This document shows, piece by piece, positions 34,260-43,362 of a stretch of 62,029 bases of DNA. The stretch lies in contig NZ_CAXQBR010000002.1 in assembly GCF_964222135.1 (NCBI RefSeq), positions 1-62,029 on the forward strand, in the 5' to 3' direction. The translations under genes were made by a program, and so were the position numbers. The notes beneath the pieces were generated by a model. That model made no database searches and was not told the DNA's origin. It saw only the letters and a list, made by a program, of their open reading frames with translations. The stretch is from Euzebya sp. Its GTDB lineage: Bacteria; Actinomycetota; Nitriliruptoria; Euzebyales; Euzebyaceae. Each line of letters opens with the position of its first letter. Position 1 is the stretch's first letter.

Positions 34260-35236
34260 CCCTCGGCGTCACGGTCGGCAAGTTCAACCCGTTCCACGTC
34301 GGCCACGACCACCTGCTCCGGACCGCGCTCGCCCGGGTGGACCACCTGGTGGTGGTCCTCGGCGACCGGCCCGGCGAGACGATCCCGGCGGCGACCCGGG
34401 CGGGGTGGCTCCGGGACGAGCACCCGGAGGTCGAGGTCCTCGTCACCCTCGACGACCTGCCCGACGCGCCCGAGCCGTGGGCGCAGCGGACCCTCGACCT
34501 GCTGGCCGGCCGCCGTCCCGACCTGGCGTTCACGTCCGAGCCCTACGGCGACGCCTGGGCGGCCGCGATGGGTGCCCGGCACGTGGCGGTGGATCCGGCG
34601 CGCGCCGCGTTCGGCGTCTGCGGGTCGGCGTTGCGGGCGGACCTGGGGTCCGGCTGGCGCTGGCTCGCGCCCGCCTCCAAGGCCGGGCTGGCCCGCCGGG
34701 TCGTCGTGGTCGGGGCGGAGTCCAGCGGCACGACCACGCTGGCCGAGGACCTGGCGGCGGCGCTCGGCACGGTGTGGGTGCCCGAGCACGGCCGCTGGTA
34801 CTGGGAGGGCCGGCGCCACCTGCCCGACGCCGACCGCTGGGACCCCGAGGAGTTCGTCCACATCGGTCGGGCGCAGGCGGCGTTGGAGGACGCCCTCGCC
34901 CGCCGGGCCGACCGGGTGCTGGTCGCCGACACCGACCCGCTCGCGACCGTCGCGTGGGCCGAGCGGTACCTCGACGGGCCTGCCCCCGATGCGCTCGTCG
35001 ACCTGGCGGCCGCCCGCCGGCCGGACCTGTACTTGCTGACCGCCCCGGACTTCGGCTTCGTCCAGGACGGCACCCGCGAGGACGGCCCGCACCGCCAGCG
35101 GATGCACGAGCGGCTGGCCGCGCTGCTGGCGGCGACCGGCGTGCCCTGGCACGTGCTGTGCGGCCCGCCGACGGCCCGGCTGGCCGAGGCCCGACGGCTG
35201 GTCGAGCCGCTCCGCGCGTTCGCGGTGCTGGCCTAG
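34256..35236 (+). CDS. nadR: NadR: NMN adenylyltransferase / nicotinamide riboside kinase
   Basis: 326 residues. N-terminal nucleotidyltransferase: VTVGKFNPFHVGHDHLLRTA (about 5-24) with the HxGH motif. C-terminal kinase: VVVVGAESSGTTTLAEDLAA (about 148-167), followed by PEHGRWYWE and a DTDPLATVAWAE segment. The P-loop reads GAESSGTTT, so the usual Lys is Thr; I recall the same change in other actinobacterial NadR proteins. It lacks the DNA-binding domain of enteric NadR. It would phosphorylate imported nicotinamide riboside and then make NAD. It starts inside the pnuC stop. Confidence 0.92.
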   Translation: MTLGVTVGKFNPFHVGHDHLLRTALARVDHLVVVLGDRPGETIPAATRAGWLRDEHPEVEVLVTLDDLPDAPEPWAQRTLDLLAGRRPDLAFTSEPYGDAWAAAMGARHVAVDPARAAFGVCGSALRADLGSGWRWLAPASKAGLARRVVVVGAESSGTTTLAEDLAAALGTVWVPEHGRWYWEGRRHLPDADRWDPEEFVHIGRAQAALEDALARRADRVLVADTDPLATVAWAERYLDGPAPDALVDLAAARRPDLYLLTAPDFGFVQDGTREDGPHRQRMHERLAALLAATGVPWHVLCGPPTARLAEARRLVEPLRAFAVLA

Positions 35237-35271
35237 TGGCGCGTCACACCCTTCGGGCATCCTCTGGGGGC

Positions 35272-36696
35272 ATGCGGATCGACAGGGATCGCGCGGCCGG
35301 CGCGCTGGTTGGCCTCGCCGCCGGCGACGCGCTGGGTGCGGGGTTCGAGTTCACCGTGCCGGCCGACGACGAGCCGATCACCATGAGGACCGGCGTGATG
35401 GGCTTCGCGCCGGGCGAGTGGACCGACGACACCGCACAGGCCGTCGGCATCGCCCGGGTGACCGCGACCGGGTCGACCGACGTCGAGGCGATCGGCGCGC
35501 AGTTCCTCGACTGGTACGCGACCGACCCGCGCGACGTGGGCACGACCACGCGGGCCGCACTGGACCCGGTGGAGGGACCGGGTCAGCTCGCCGCCGCCGC
35601 GGCTGATCACTTCGCCGCGACCGGTCGGGGGGCGGGCAACGGCAGCCTGATGCGGACCGCGCCCGTCGCCCTGGCCCACCTGGGCGACGACGGCGCCATC
35701 GCGCGGCTGGCGACCGACGTGAGCCTGCTGACCCATGGCGACCCGTTGGCCGCCGAGGCGTGCGTGCTGTGGTCGATCGCGCGCGACCGGGCCGTCCGCG
35801 AGGGGGTCCTCGACGTGCGGGCCGGCCTGTCACTGCTGGGCGAGGGCCGGCGAGCGTTCTGGGCCGACGCGCTCGACACCGCCGAGGCCACCCCGCCGGC
35901 GCACTTCCGCCAGGGCAACGGCTACGTCGTCACCGCCCTGCAGGCCGCCTGGTCGGCGATCCACCACACCCCGGTCCCCGAGGACCAGCCGTGCCGCCAC
36001 CTGGCCGACACCCTCGAGGCGGCGGTGCGGGTCGGCGGGGACACCGACACGGTCGCGGCCATCGCCGGTCAGCTGCTCGGGGCGCGTTGGGGCAGCTCGG
36101 CCGTGCCGTGGCGGTGGCGGCGGATGCTCCACGGGTGGGGTGCGGCCGGGGTGCACGACCTCGTCCGCCTGGCGATCCTGACCGCGTCGGGCGGCGCCGA
36201 CGACCACCTCGGCTGGCCGAGCGCGCCGTCGCTGGTCGAGACCGCTCGGGCCCGCGGTGAGCGGCAGGTCTTCTGCGCCCCCGCCGACCATGACGGCGAC
36301 CTGCTGCTCGGCAACCTCCCAGGCCTTCCCACCGCGGTGTCCGAGGGGGTCGATGCCGTCGTGTCGCTGTGCCGCACCGGCCGCGCCGAGACCCCGCCCG
36401 GCGTGGAGCACCACCGCTTCTGGCTGGTCGACCAGCCCGGACCGGACGTGAACCCGAACCTCGCCTTCGTGCTGGACGACGCCGCCGAGGCGGTCCGCAC
36501 CCTCCGCCAGGAGGGCAAGCGCGTCTACCTGCACTGCTGGGGCGGGCGCAGCCGCTCGGCCACCGTCGCCGCCCTGGTCGCCGCCGCGGTCACCGGCGAG
36601 GATGCCGCGACGACCCTCGAGAAGGTCGGTCGGGCGCTGCCCGAGGCGCGCCCGAACCCGACGTTCGCCGAGCTGCTGCGGCGTCGACTGGGGTGA
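35272..36696 (+). CDS. ADP-ribosylglycohydrolase fused to dual-specificity phosphatase
   Basis: 474 residues. The first 310 are a DraG/ARH glycohydrolase: AAGALVGLAAGDALGAGFEF at the start, WTDDTAQA (about 44-51) and GGDTDTVAAIAGQLLGARWG (about 250-269), which hold the two metal ions. The last 150 are a cysteine phosphatase with P-loop HCWGGRSRSAT (about 422-432) after a DQPGPDV segment carrying the general-acid Asp. ARH removes or cleaves ADP-ribose; a phosphatase on the same chain suggests handling ADP-ribose-1''-phosphate or a phosphorylated ADP-ribose product. It lies 35 bases after nadR in the NAD operon. Both domains appear intact. Confidence 0.93.
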   Translation: MRIDRDRAAGALVGLAAGDALGAGFEFTVPADDEPITMRTGVMGFAPGEWTDDTAQAVGIARVTATGSTDVEAIGAQFLDWYATDPRDVGTTTRAALDPVEGPGQLAAAAADHFAATGRGAGNGSLMRTAPVALAHLGDDGAIARLATDVSLLTHGDPLAAEACVLWSIARDRAVREGVLDVRAGLSLLGEGRRAFWADALDTAEATPPAHFRQGNGYVVTALQAAWSAIHHTPVPEDQPCRHLADTLEAAVRVGGDTDTVAAIAGQLLGARWGSSAVPWRWRRMLHGWGAAGVHDLVRLAILTASGGADDHLGWPSAPSLVETARARGERQVFCAPADHDGDLLLGNLPGLPTAVSEGVDAVVSLCRTGRAETPPGVEHHRFWLVDQPGPDVNPNLAFVLDDAAEAVRTLRQEGKRVYLHCWGGRSRSATVAALVAAAVTGEDAATTLEKVGRALPEARPNPTFAELLRRRLG

Positions 36697-36702
36697 CGGC
36701 GG

Positions 36703-37116
36703 TCACAGGTCCGCCAGGACCGCCCGCGCCCACGCCGTGACCCGGTCGGCGTGGACGTCGGGGTCGGGCGGGCCGACGTCGGCGACCGTCATCGACCAGC
36801 GGCGCAGGGTCGGGGGCGGGGCATCGTCGCCGCGCACCCGCGCAGCCCCGTCGAAGGCCCCGCCCATCCGCGAGCAGATCTCGCTGATCGGGACGTCGTG
36901 GACGACGACGTCCTCGAGCGCACGGCGCAGCCCCTCCCTCGCGGCGGTGGGGAGGGTGAACGCCGCCGGGTGCTGCAACTGGTAGCAGACGACGGTGTGG
37001 AAGTGGACCGGGCCGGCGCGGACGTCGGAGAACTCGAGGGCCAGCAGCTCGTCCCACTGCCCCCGGCAGCCCAGGCCGTCGCGGTCGGGGGCACCGCACT
37101 CTGCGCACGTTCCCAT
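36703..37116 (-). CDS. DUF5946 family protein
   Basis: 137 residues. CAECG and C at about 17 form an N-terminal metal-binding start, then WDELLALEFSD, HFHTVVCYQLQHPAAF (about 38-53), matching the family pattern of a Cys/His cluster plus an LQHP motif. Function unknown. It is convergent with the ARH-phosphatase gene (six bases between stops) and divergent from the GNAT gene, with about 45 bases in which promoters must overlap. Confidence 0.75.
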   Translation of the reverse strand: MGTCAECGAPDRDGLGCRGQWDELLALEFSDVRAGPVHFHTVVCYQLQHPAAFTLPTAAREGLRRALEDVVVHDVPISEICSRMGGAFDGAARVRGDDAPPPTLRRWSMTVADVGPPDPDVHADRVTAWARAVLADL

Positions 37117-37160
37117 GGGTGGGAAGTCTCGCAGTCACACCCCTGGGCTACGGTGCGCAG

Positions 37161-37739
37161 GTGGACATCGAGGTCAAGCCGGCGACGCTCGAGCGCTTCG
37201 ACGACGTCGCGATCATGGTCGGCCCGAAGAAGCCGACGTCGAACGTCTGCTGGTGCCTCAGCCACCGGATCGATTCGAAGACCAACCGCGAGCTCGCCGG
37301 GCCGGCGCGGGGCGAGTACATGCGCGACCTCTGCGCCCGCGACGTCGCCCCGGGCGTGCTCGCCTACGACGGCGACGACGTGGTCGGCTGGGCGGCCGTC
37401 GCCCCCCGCGCCGAGCTGCCAGTCGCGCGCTCGAAGCTGATCCCCCACGTCGACGACCTGCCGGTCTGGTCCGTGATCTGCATCCGCGTCCGCCCCGGCC
37501 ACCGGGGTGCGGGGATCCGCCACCACCTCCTCCGCTGCGCGGTCGAGTACGCCCGCGCCCACGGCGCCCCGGCCGTCGAGGGCTACCCGACGGACAACGA
37601 GGGCGAGAAGGTGGACACCACGATGGCGTTCGTCGGCACCCGGTCGCTGTTCGAGACGGCCGGGTTCACCAAGGCGTCCGACACCGGTTCGGTGGCCGGC
37701 GGGTTCCCGCGGGTGCTGATGCGCCTGGACCTGCGCTGA
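37161..37739 (+). CDS. GNAT-family N-acetyltransferase
   Basis: 192 residues. The acetyl-CoA-binding loop is VRPGHRGAGIRHHLLRCAVE (about 112-131), preceded by the beta-strand VWSVICIR. The N-terminal half contains CWCLSHRIDSKTNRELAG (about 30-47), typical of a subfamily in which a W-C-L strand is followed by a flexible loop. GTG at 37161 gives the family-like start; an upstream ATG at 37119 would overlap the neighbouring promoter. Substrate unknown. Confidence 0.85.
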   Translation: MDIEVKPATLERFDDVAIMVGPKKPTSNVCWCLSHRIDSKTNRELAGPARGEYMRDLCARDVAPGVLAYDGDDVVGWAAVAPRAELPVARSKLIPHVDDLPVWSVICIRVRPGHRGAGIRHHLLRCAVEYARAHGAPAVEGYPTDNEGEKVDTTMAFVGTRSLFETAGFTKASDTGSVAGGFPRVLMRLDLR

Positions 37740-37783
37740 GGCTGCGCTCGGCCCGGCGACCGATCCGGCGCCCGATCCGGCGG

Positions 37784-38383
37784 CTACGCGCCCTCGCCGA
37801 AGGTGAACGCGAACAGGTCGGCGAGGGGGACCTCGATGCCGCAGGCCATCAGGACCTCGTCCGCGCGGTGCCGGCTGACCGCGGCGAACACACCGTCGAC
37901 GGGATCGGTGTGGACGACCACCTGCCGCGCACCGAGGTCGACGATCCAGTAGGCCGGGACCGACGCCTCGGCGTAGATGGGTGCCTTCACGACCAGGTCG
38001 CGTCGCAGGCTGCTGCCCGCCACCTCCACGACCAGCTCGGCGACCTGCGGGTGGCTGCGCACCCCGTCCGGCGGTGACCAGCGCGCTGGCACGATGGCCA
38101 GGTCCGGCTCCGGTTCGGAGTCGTCGGTCGCGGCCCACGCGCTCTGCACCCGCACGTGGAGGTGATCGGGTAGCCGCCGGGCCAGCCACATGTTCAACCA
38201 CTGCACCGCCATGTCGTGCGGCACGCCCTTCGCGGCCATCGTGACGACCATCCCCCGCAGCAGCTCGACCGGTTCGTCCTCGAGCACCCCCGTCTCGACC
38301 AGCGCGTCGTACTCCCGCCGCGTCAGGCCGCGCACGGCCTCACCCAGCTCGCCGGCGATCTCGAGGGTGGTCATCGCATCCAT
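37784..38383 (-). CDS. Uma2-family endonuclease-like protein (DUF820), copy 1
   Basis: 199 residues. The PD-(D/E)XK core reads SEPEPDLAIVPARW (about 89-102) and ELVVEVAGSSLRRDLVVKAP (about 117-136), then YAEASVPAYWIVDLGARQVV. The preceding helix LTRREYDALVETGVLEDEPV is the family opening. Uma2 proteins are widespread, often in many copies, and mostly uncharacterised; the fold suggests a nuclease. Two relatives lie at 41824 and 52229, sharing the same three blocks. Confidence 0.9.
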   Translation of the reverse strand: MDAMTTLEIAGELGEAVRGLTRREYDALVETGVLEDEPVELLRGMVVTMAAKGVPHDMAVQWLNMWLARRLPDHLHVRVQSAWAATDDSEPEPDLAIVPARWSPPDGVRSHPQVAELVVEVAGSSLRRDLVVKAPIYAEASVPAYWIVDLGARQVVVHTDPVDGVFAAVSRHRADEVLMACGIEVPLADLFAFTFGEGA

Positions 38384-38438
38384 CGCACACCTGCCGCGCA
38401 GATCAGGTCAACCAGTGGGTGTGGACAAGTGTGCCCCG

Positions 38439-39782
38439 TCACGCCGCCGCTGACGGGGCGGCGTCCCGGCCGAGGGATCCGCTGAGGACCCGCCACATGG
38501 TGCGCGGGTGCATCAGCGCCTGCGGGCGGTCGACCAGGCCGATGACGCGGATCAGCGCGTCCGCGACCTCGGGGTCCCGGTGGGCCACGGGCAGGACGTG
38601 CTGCAGGTAGGCGGTGGTCGCCTTCCACGCGAGCGGCCGGGGCCCCTCCACCTCGGGGTGGGCCAGCACCGCGCCGCTCGAGAGGTCCCACGCGTCCTGG
38701 ACGACGGGCAGGCTCGCCTCCGCCAGCCGTGGGCCGACGGTGGCCGGGCCGTGCGCGTCGAGCACCTCCCCCAACGCGATCGCCTCCGCGATCCCGACCG
38801 CCATCCCCTGGCCGAAGCGCGGGTCGAAGGAGCAGACCGCGTCGCCGAGGACCGCGAAGGACCCGGGCATCCGGTCCAGCCGGTCGTAGCGGTTCCACGC
38901 GAAGGCGGGGAACGCGTGGCGGGCCGGCTCGCTCACCGGCGTCGCGCCGTCGACGATCCGGTGGAGGTCGTCGACCCACAGGCTGCCGGCGTAGGCGGCG
39001 AACCCCTCCAGGTCGGCCGGTGGGCGCTCGCCGAGCATCCCCATCAGCGTGACCAGCCACCGGTCGCCCTCCACGGCGAGGGCGACCCCGCCGCGGCGCT
39101 GGCCGGGTGGGATGTCGACCAGGACGTTGCGGGCGCCGCCCAGGTCGGCGGGATCCCGGTCGAACAACCGGGTGGTGTAGTGCACGCCGACGCTCAGGCG
39201 CTCCTCGGTCGGCGGCGTGTAGCCCAGGTCGGCCAGCCACCGCGGCGCGGCGGACCCGCGGCCGGTCGCGTCGACGACCAGGTCGGCGTCGAGGTGCCGC
39301 TCCTGCGCGGGATCGGCCTCGGACTGCAGCCGAACGCCGGTCACCGTCGCGCGGTCGTCGGTGGTGACCAGGTCGCGGGCGCTCCACCCCTGGAGCAGAT
39401 CGACACGCTCGAGCGCCCGGACCCGGTCGCGCACGACCTGCTCGAGCAGCGGGCGGGTGGCACCGGTGATCCGCAGGGAGGGGTCGCGGGCGGCGACGCG
39501 GCCGCCGCCCATGTGGAAGCGCCACTCGGGGGCGGGGATGATGCCGGCGCCGGCGGCGGCCAGGTCGTCGGCGATGTCCGGGAGGAGCGATTCCAGCCGT
39601 TGCAGCCCGCCGGGCACCAGGAGGTGGATGTGACGGCCCTGCGGCACCCCGTCCCTCGCGGTCGGACCGGTGGGGGCGGTGTCGCGGTCCACGACCGTGA
39701 CCCGGTCGTGGCGAGCGGCGAGCGTGGTGGCGGCGGCGAGGCCGGCGATGCCGGCTCCGAGGACGACGGCGTGACGGGTCAT
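38439..39782 (-). CDS. FAD-dependent monooxygenase
   Basis: 447 residues. The dinucleotide-binding start is VVLGAGIAGLAAATTLAARH (about 6-25), GxGxxG followed by an acidic end (VVDRD). DLVVDATGRGSAAPRWLADL (about 148-167) and VLGDAVCSFDPRFGQGMAVG (about 300-319) are the second and third FAD motifs of class A monooxygenases. The substrate is unknown; relatives hydroxylate or epoxidise aromatic and polyketide-like compounds. The LuxR-family gene sits upstream on the same strand with a REP-like hairpin between them. Confidence 0.88.
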   Translation of the reverse strand: MTRHAVVLGAGIAGLAAATTLAARHDRVTVVDRDTAPTGPTARDGVPQGRHIHLLVPGGLQRLESLLPDIADDLAAAGAGIIPAPEWRFHMGGGRVAARDPSLRITGATRPLLEQVVRDRVRALERVDLLQGWSARDLVTTDDRATVTGVRLQSEADPAQERHLDADLVVDATGRGSAAPRWLADLGYTPPTEERLSVGVHYTTRLFDRDPADLGGARNVLVDIPPGQRRGGVALAVEGDRWLVTLMGMLGERPPADLEGFAAYAGSLWVDDLHRIVDGATPVSEPARHAFPAFAWNRYDRLDRMPGSFAVLGDAVCSFDPRFGQGMAVGIAEAIALGEVLDAHGPATVGPRLAEASLPVVQDAWDLSSGAVLAHPEVEGPRPLAWKATTAYLQHVLPVAHRDPEVADALIRVIGLVDRPQALMHPRTMWRVLSGSLGRDAAPSAAA

Positions 39783-39951
39783 CGGGATCCTCCTGCGGTC
39801 GGAGCGGACACCGATGACGCTATGGAGGGGGAGGGGTGGGCCGCGTCGGGCGAACGGCGCAACCTCGCGGTCGGCGGCCTACACCATCTGGTGCACGGCG
39901 ACGAGGCCCCGCCGAGGCGTCGATCGCCCCGACCGCCGCGCGGTGCGTGCA

Positions 39952-39994
39952 CGATCGGGGCCTCCCTCGTCCCACGGCGAGATAGGCCCCGATC
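39952..39994 (-). repeat. 43-bp REP-like palindromic repeat, copy 1 (pairs with 61166-61208)
   Basis: Perfect 12-bp arms (CGATCGGGGCCT and AGGCCCCGATCG, the second extending to 39995) enclose 20 bases. The reverse complement aligns without gaps with 61166-61208: the same GATCG ends, shared CTCGCCGT and the shared segment CGAGGGAGGCCCCGATCG. It lies in the 243-base gap between the LuxR stop and the monooxygenase start, so it could also end transcription of the LuxR gene. The rest of that gap shows nothing I recognise. Confidence 0.7.
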
Positions 39995-40025
39995 GCGCCC
40001 GGGCGGGGCCGTCACAGCGGGGCCG

Positions 40026-41705
40026 TCACACCAGGCCGTGCTCGTAGGCGTACGCGGTGGCCGCGGCCCGGTTGGGCAGGTCGAGCTTGGTGAAGACGTT
40101 GTGGAGGTGACGGGCGACGGTCTTGTCGCTGACGACCAGCCGGCCGGCGATCTCGCGGTTGGTGAGCCCCGCGGCGACCAGTCGGATCACCTCCACCTCG
40201 CGTGGGGTCAGCGCCGTGGACTGGTCCGGGCCGCCGGCGTGCACGCCGTCGAGGTGGTCCAGGTCCGGGGTGGCGCCGAGGGCTGCGAAGACCTCCCGGG
40301 CCGCCTGTCGCTCGATCGCCGCGGTGTCCGCGTCGCCGAGCTGGTCCAGGGCTCGGGCCACCAGCACCCGGACGCGGGCCGTCTCGTGAGGTGCATCGAG
40401 GGCCAGCCAGCACGACCGGGCCTCGACGAGCGCGTCGAGCGCCGGCCCCGGACGGCCCTCCGCGAGCAGCAGGGCGCCGCGGGCCGCGGTGGCCAGGGCG
40501 ACGACCACCGGCGTGGCCTGGGCGTCGGCGAGCGCCTCGAGCTGGGCGCAGGCGTCGGCGGCGGCGTCGCGCTCGTCCGCGGCGAGCACCACCTCCACCG
40601 CGGCGGCCAGCGCCTCGGCCCGCGGGCGGGTGTGGTGGACCTCCGTCGTCACCGGGGGGTACACGGCGGTCCGGTCGTCGATCACGCGGCGCATCGTGGC
40701 GACGGCCGTGCGGACGCGGCCCTGGGCCAGCCAGAGCAGCGCGAGGCCGGGGTGGGGGTCGTGGCCCCTCGCGGTCGCGTGCTGGTAGGCGGCCTCGGCG
40801 TCGGCGTGCTCGCCGCGGAGCCGGTGCAGCTCGGCCCGTTGGTAGAACGCCATCCCGGCCGCCGGGTCCGGGGGGTCGGACAGCCGGTCGCAGGCGTGGT
40901 CGGCATCCTCGACCGCCTGGGTCCAGTCGCCGCGGAGCTGGGCGAGCTCGGCCCGGTGGACCAGGCAGGTGCCGCGGAAGGCGACCAGCCCCGGCTGCGC
41001 CTCGCACCACCGGGTGAGCGCATCGGTCCACCGCTGGGCGCGACGGACGTCGGCCACCTGCTTGCAGGCGAGGATCACCCCGCAGTACACGATCCCCGCC
41101 GGCAGCGGGGCGACCTCGCGGGCGTCGACGGCCACCATGACCTCGTCGAGTAGCGCGATCCCCGCCGCGGTCTCCCCCAGGCGGATGCGGGCCTGCCCCT
41201 CTCCCAGCCGGCCGAGCGCCACCAGGTCGGCGTCCCCGTGCTGGGCCCCGATGCGCGCGGCGTCGGCGAACCGCTCCCGGGCCATCTCCGCGTCGTCGCC
41301 GTCCAGCGCGGTGAGGGCGGCGATGAGCCGGGCGATGCCGACCTCGGCGCGGTCGGGGGATGCCGTGGTGGAGATCAGCCGGGTGGCGCGGGCGAACCAC
41401 CCGCCGCCGCGCTCCACGTCGCCACGGCCCATGACCAGCGCCAGGCCGAGCCAGAAGGCGCACCGCGCCGCGCGCAGGGGCTCGCCGTCGGCCAGGAACG
41501 CGGTGTGCGCGCGGACCCAGGCGTGCTCGGCGACGTCGTCGTGGCCGGTCAGCCAGGCGCTCTCCGCGTACCGCTGCAGGTCCTCCGCGGCCATGGCCGC
41601 CGGTTCGTCCGCCTCGACGGCCGCGAACGCGGTGCGCGCCTCCTCCCAGGTCCAGGCCTCGGCCGCGGCGCGACCCCGTCGCAGCTCGGCGGTCACGTCG
41701 ATCAC
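40026..41705 (-). CDS. LuxR-family regulator with TPR-like repeats
   Basis: 559 residues. The C-terminal helix-turn-helix is unmistakable: LTPREVEVIRLVAAGLTNRE (about 495-514), then IAGRLVVSDKTVARHLHNVF. The preceding 450 residues are alanine-rich helical hairpins of TPR type (for example WAEEARTAFAAVEADEPAAM-like packing near 20-40), which usually bind partners or ligands. No ATPase domain of the MalT type is present. GTG start. It is divergent from a Uma2 gene and upstream of the FAD monooxygenase gene, which it may regulate. Confidence 0.9.
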   Translation of the reverse strand: MIDVTAELRRGRAAAEAWTWEEARTAFAAVEADEPAAMAAEDLQRYAESAWLTGHDDVAEHAWVRAHTAFLADGEPLRAARCAFWLGLALVMGRGDVERGGGWFARATRLISTTASPDRAEVGIARLIAALTALDGDDAEMARERFADAARIGAQHGDADLVALGRLGEGQARIRLGETAAGIALLDEVMVAVDAREVAPLPAGIVYCGVILACKQVADVRRAQRWTDALTRWCEAQPGLVAFRGTCLVHRAELAQLRGDWTQAVEDADHACDRLSDPPDPAAGMAFYQRAELHRLRGEHADAEAAYQHATARGHDPHPGLALLWLAQGRVRTAVATMRRVIDDRTAVYPPVTTEVHHTRPRAEALAAAVEVVLAADERDAAADACAQLEALADAQATPVVVALATAARGALLLAEGRPGPALDALVEARSCWLALDAPHETARVRVLVARALDQLGDADTAAIERQAAREVFAALGATPDLDHLDGVHAGGPDQSTALTPREVEVIRLVAAGLTNREIAGRLVVSDKTVARHLHNVFTKLDLPNRAAATAYAYEHGLV

Positions 41706-41748
41706 GGTGCGGGCCTTCCCACAGACCCACCGTAGTCACATCCGGACC

Positions 41749-41785
41749 TAGACTTCTCCACAGCGCGACGCGATTCCGCGTCGCG
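41749..41785 (+). promoter_or_regulatory. Candidate promoter and leader hairpin before Uma2 copy 2
   Basis: TAGACT (41749-41754) is a possible -10. Downstream, CGCGACGCG (41764-41772) and CGCGTCGCG (41777-41785) form a perfect 9-bp stem with an ATTC tetraloop, ending about 24 bases before the GGAGG of the gene. As RNA it would sit in the 5' leader; as DNA it could be an operator for the divergent LuxR gene region. Confidence 0.4.
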
Positions 41786-41823
41786 CGACGGCAGATCTGG
41801 TGTCGGATGAGGAGGTGACCAGC

Positions 41824-42390
41824 GTGCTCGCCCCCAGCCCGACCCTGCCGGAGGAGTTCCGGCCGTTGCGCGTCGACGAGTACCACCAGCTGATCGAGCT
41901 CGGCGTCTTCGAGGGGACGAAGGTGGAGCTCGTCGGAGGTGTCCTCGTCGAGATGAGCCCCCAGGGACCTGCGCACTTCGGGTTGATCCCCTATCTGAAC
42001 CACCTGCTCGTCAGCCTGGTGGGGGACGACTACACCGTGAGCCCACAGGGGCCGGTGATCGCCGACGAGATCTCCGAACCCGAACCGGACTTCGCGATCC
42101 TGACCAAGCGGGACACCCGCCGCACCGGGAAGCCCACCGACGCGCTGCTCGTCATCGAGGTCTCGAACAGCTCCCTCCGGTTCGACCTCGGCGAGAAGGC
42201 CCGCCGCTACGCCGGCGCCGGGTTCGGCGAGTACTGGGTCATCGATGTCCAGGACCGGTCCATCCACGTCCACCGCGGGCCCCGACCCGACGGCACCTGG
42301 ACGGCGGTCGAGACCGTCCGCGAGGGTGAGCTGCAGGCCGTCGCCGTCCCGCCCCTCCACCTCGACGTCGGGGACCTCCTCGACTTCTGA
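41824..42390 (+). CDS. Uma2-family endonuclease-like protein (DUF820), copy 2
   Basis: 188 residues from the GTG that has GGAGG eight bases upstream; an in-frame GTG at 41800 would add eight residues. Core motifs: SEPEPDFAILTKRD (about 82-95) and LLVIEVSNSSLRFDLGEKAR (about 106-125), then FGEYWVIDVQDRSIHVHRGP. The catalytic E-V-S with a following Lys fits PD-(D/E)XK. Closest in layout to the copies at 37784 and 52229. Confidence 0.88.
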   Translation: MLAPSPTLPEEFRPLRVDEYHQLIELGVFEGTKVELVGGVLVEMSPQGPAHFGLIPYLNHLLVSLVGDDYTVSPQGPVIADEISEPEPDFAILTKRDTRRTGKPTDALLVIEVSNSSLRFDLGEKARRYAGAGFGEYWVIDVQDRSIHVHRGPRPDGTWTAVETVREGELQAVAVPPLHLDVGDLLDF

Positions 42391-42393
42391 CGC

Positions 42394-43362
42394 TCAGACC
42401 GTCACGACGACCTTGCCGAGCGTCCGCCCGCGCCAGACGTGGTCGATGGCCGCGGCGCCCTCGGCGAGTGCGTAGGTGCGGTCGATCGGTGGGGTGAGCG
42501 CACCCTCGGCATGGGCGTCGAGGAGGGTCCGGACGTCCTCGGCTCGCTCGGGGGCCACCACGGTGCGCAGCCGCTGCGACGTGACGAGGTCACCCAGCCG
42601 CATGGCGAGCATCAGGGGGATGGGTCCGCCCCAGGGCCCGCCATCCCCGGTCACCGACACCAGCGTCCCCGTGGAGGTCAGCGCGCGGCGGAGGTCGCGC
42701 AGCCGCAGGTGCCCGGCGACGTGGACGATCACGTCGTACGGGCCGTCGCCGGGCACGGGCTCGCGGGTGCGGTCGATCACCGCAGCGGCGCCGAGGGAGC
42801 GGACGAGGTCGACGTTCTCGGTCCGGCACACCCCGGTGACGTGCGCGCCGGCGGCGGTCGCCAGCTGCACCGCGGCGCTGCCGACCCCGCCGGATGCGCC
42901 GGTGACGAGCACCCGCTGGCCGGTGCTGACCTGCGCGACGTACCGGATGGCGTGCAGCGCCGTCGTGGAGGCGAGCGGGATCGACGCGGCGGTCACCGCG
43001 TCGACGTCCGGGGGCCGGGCGACCAGCCGCTCGACGGGGACGGCCACGCGCTCGGCGAGGGCACCTCCCTGCACGATGCCGACGACCGGGTCACCGGGCG
43101 CGAACGCGGACACCGCGGTCCCGACCGCTCCCACCCGACCGGCGACGTCGGAGCCGGGGATGCGGCGCGTCGGCCGGCGGAGCCCGAGGGCCACCCGGGC
43201 GAGCCGGGGCTCGCCGGTGGTGATGTGCCAGTCGGCGGCGTTGATCCCGACGGCCTCGACGTCGACCAGGACGTCCGTCGGACCGAGGGTCGGTTCGGCG
43301 ACGTCGGCGAACCGCAGCACCTCGAGGGGCGGGCCGTAGCGGTCCTGCACCAGCGCCTTCAC
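42394..43362 (-). CDS. Medium-chain NAD(P)H quinone oxidoreductase-like protein
   Basis: 322 residues. GroES-like N-terminal domain with EAVGINAADWHITTGEPRLA (about 36-55) and IPGSDVAGRVGAVG; Rossmann domain with VLVTGASGGVGSAAVQLATA (about 145-164), a GxGxxG-like AxGGVGS. Zinc-ligand cysteines are absent, as in zeta-crystallin quinone reductases. GTG start inside the stop of the deazaflavin gene (GTGA), so it is the second gene of a two-gene operon. Confidence 0.88.
   Translation of the reverse strand: MKALVQDRYGPPLEVLRFADVAEPTLGPTDVLVDVEAVGINAADWHITTGEPRLARVALGLRRPTRRIPGSDVAGRVGAVGTAVSAFAPGDPVVGIVQGGALAERVAVPVERLVARPPDVDAVTAASIPLASTTALHAIRYVAQVSTGQRVLVTGASGGVGSAAVQLATAAGAHVTGVCRTENVDLVRSLGAAAVIDRTREPVPGDGPYDVIVHVAGHLRLRDLRRALTSTGTLVSVTGDGGPWGGPIPLMLAMRLGDLVTSQRLRTVVAPERAEDVRTLLDAHAEGALTPPIDRTYALAEGAAAIDHVWRGRTLGKVVVTV

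Noticed and set aside
34256-35236. Inactive kinase in NadR because the P-loop Lys is Thr
   Set aside because: I recall the same GAES(S/T)GTTT pattern in other actinobacterial NadR proteins, so it is probably a family variant and not a defect.
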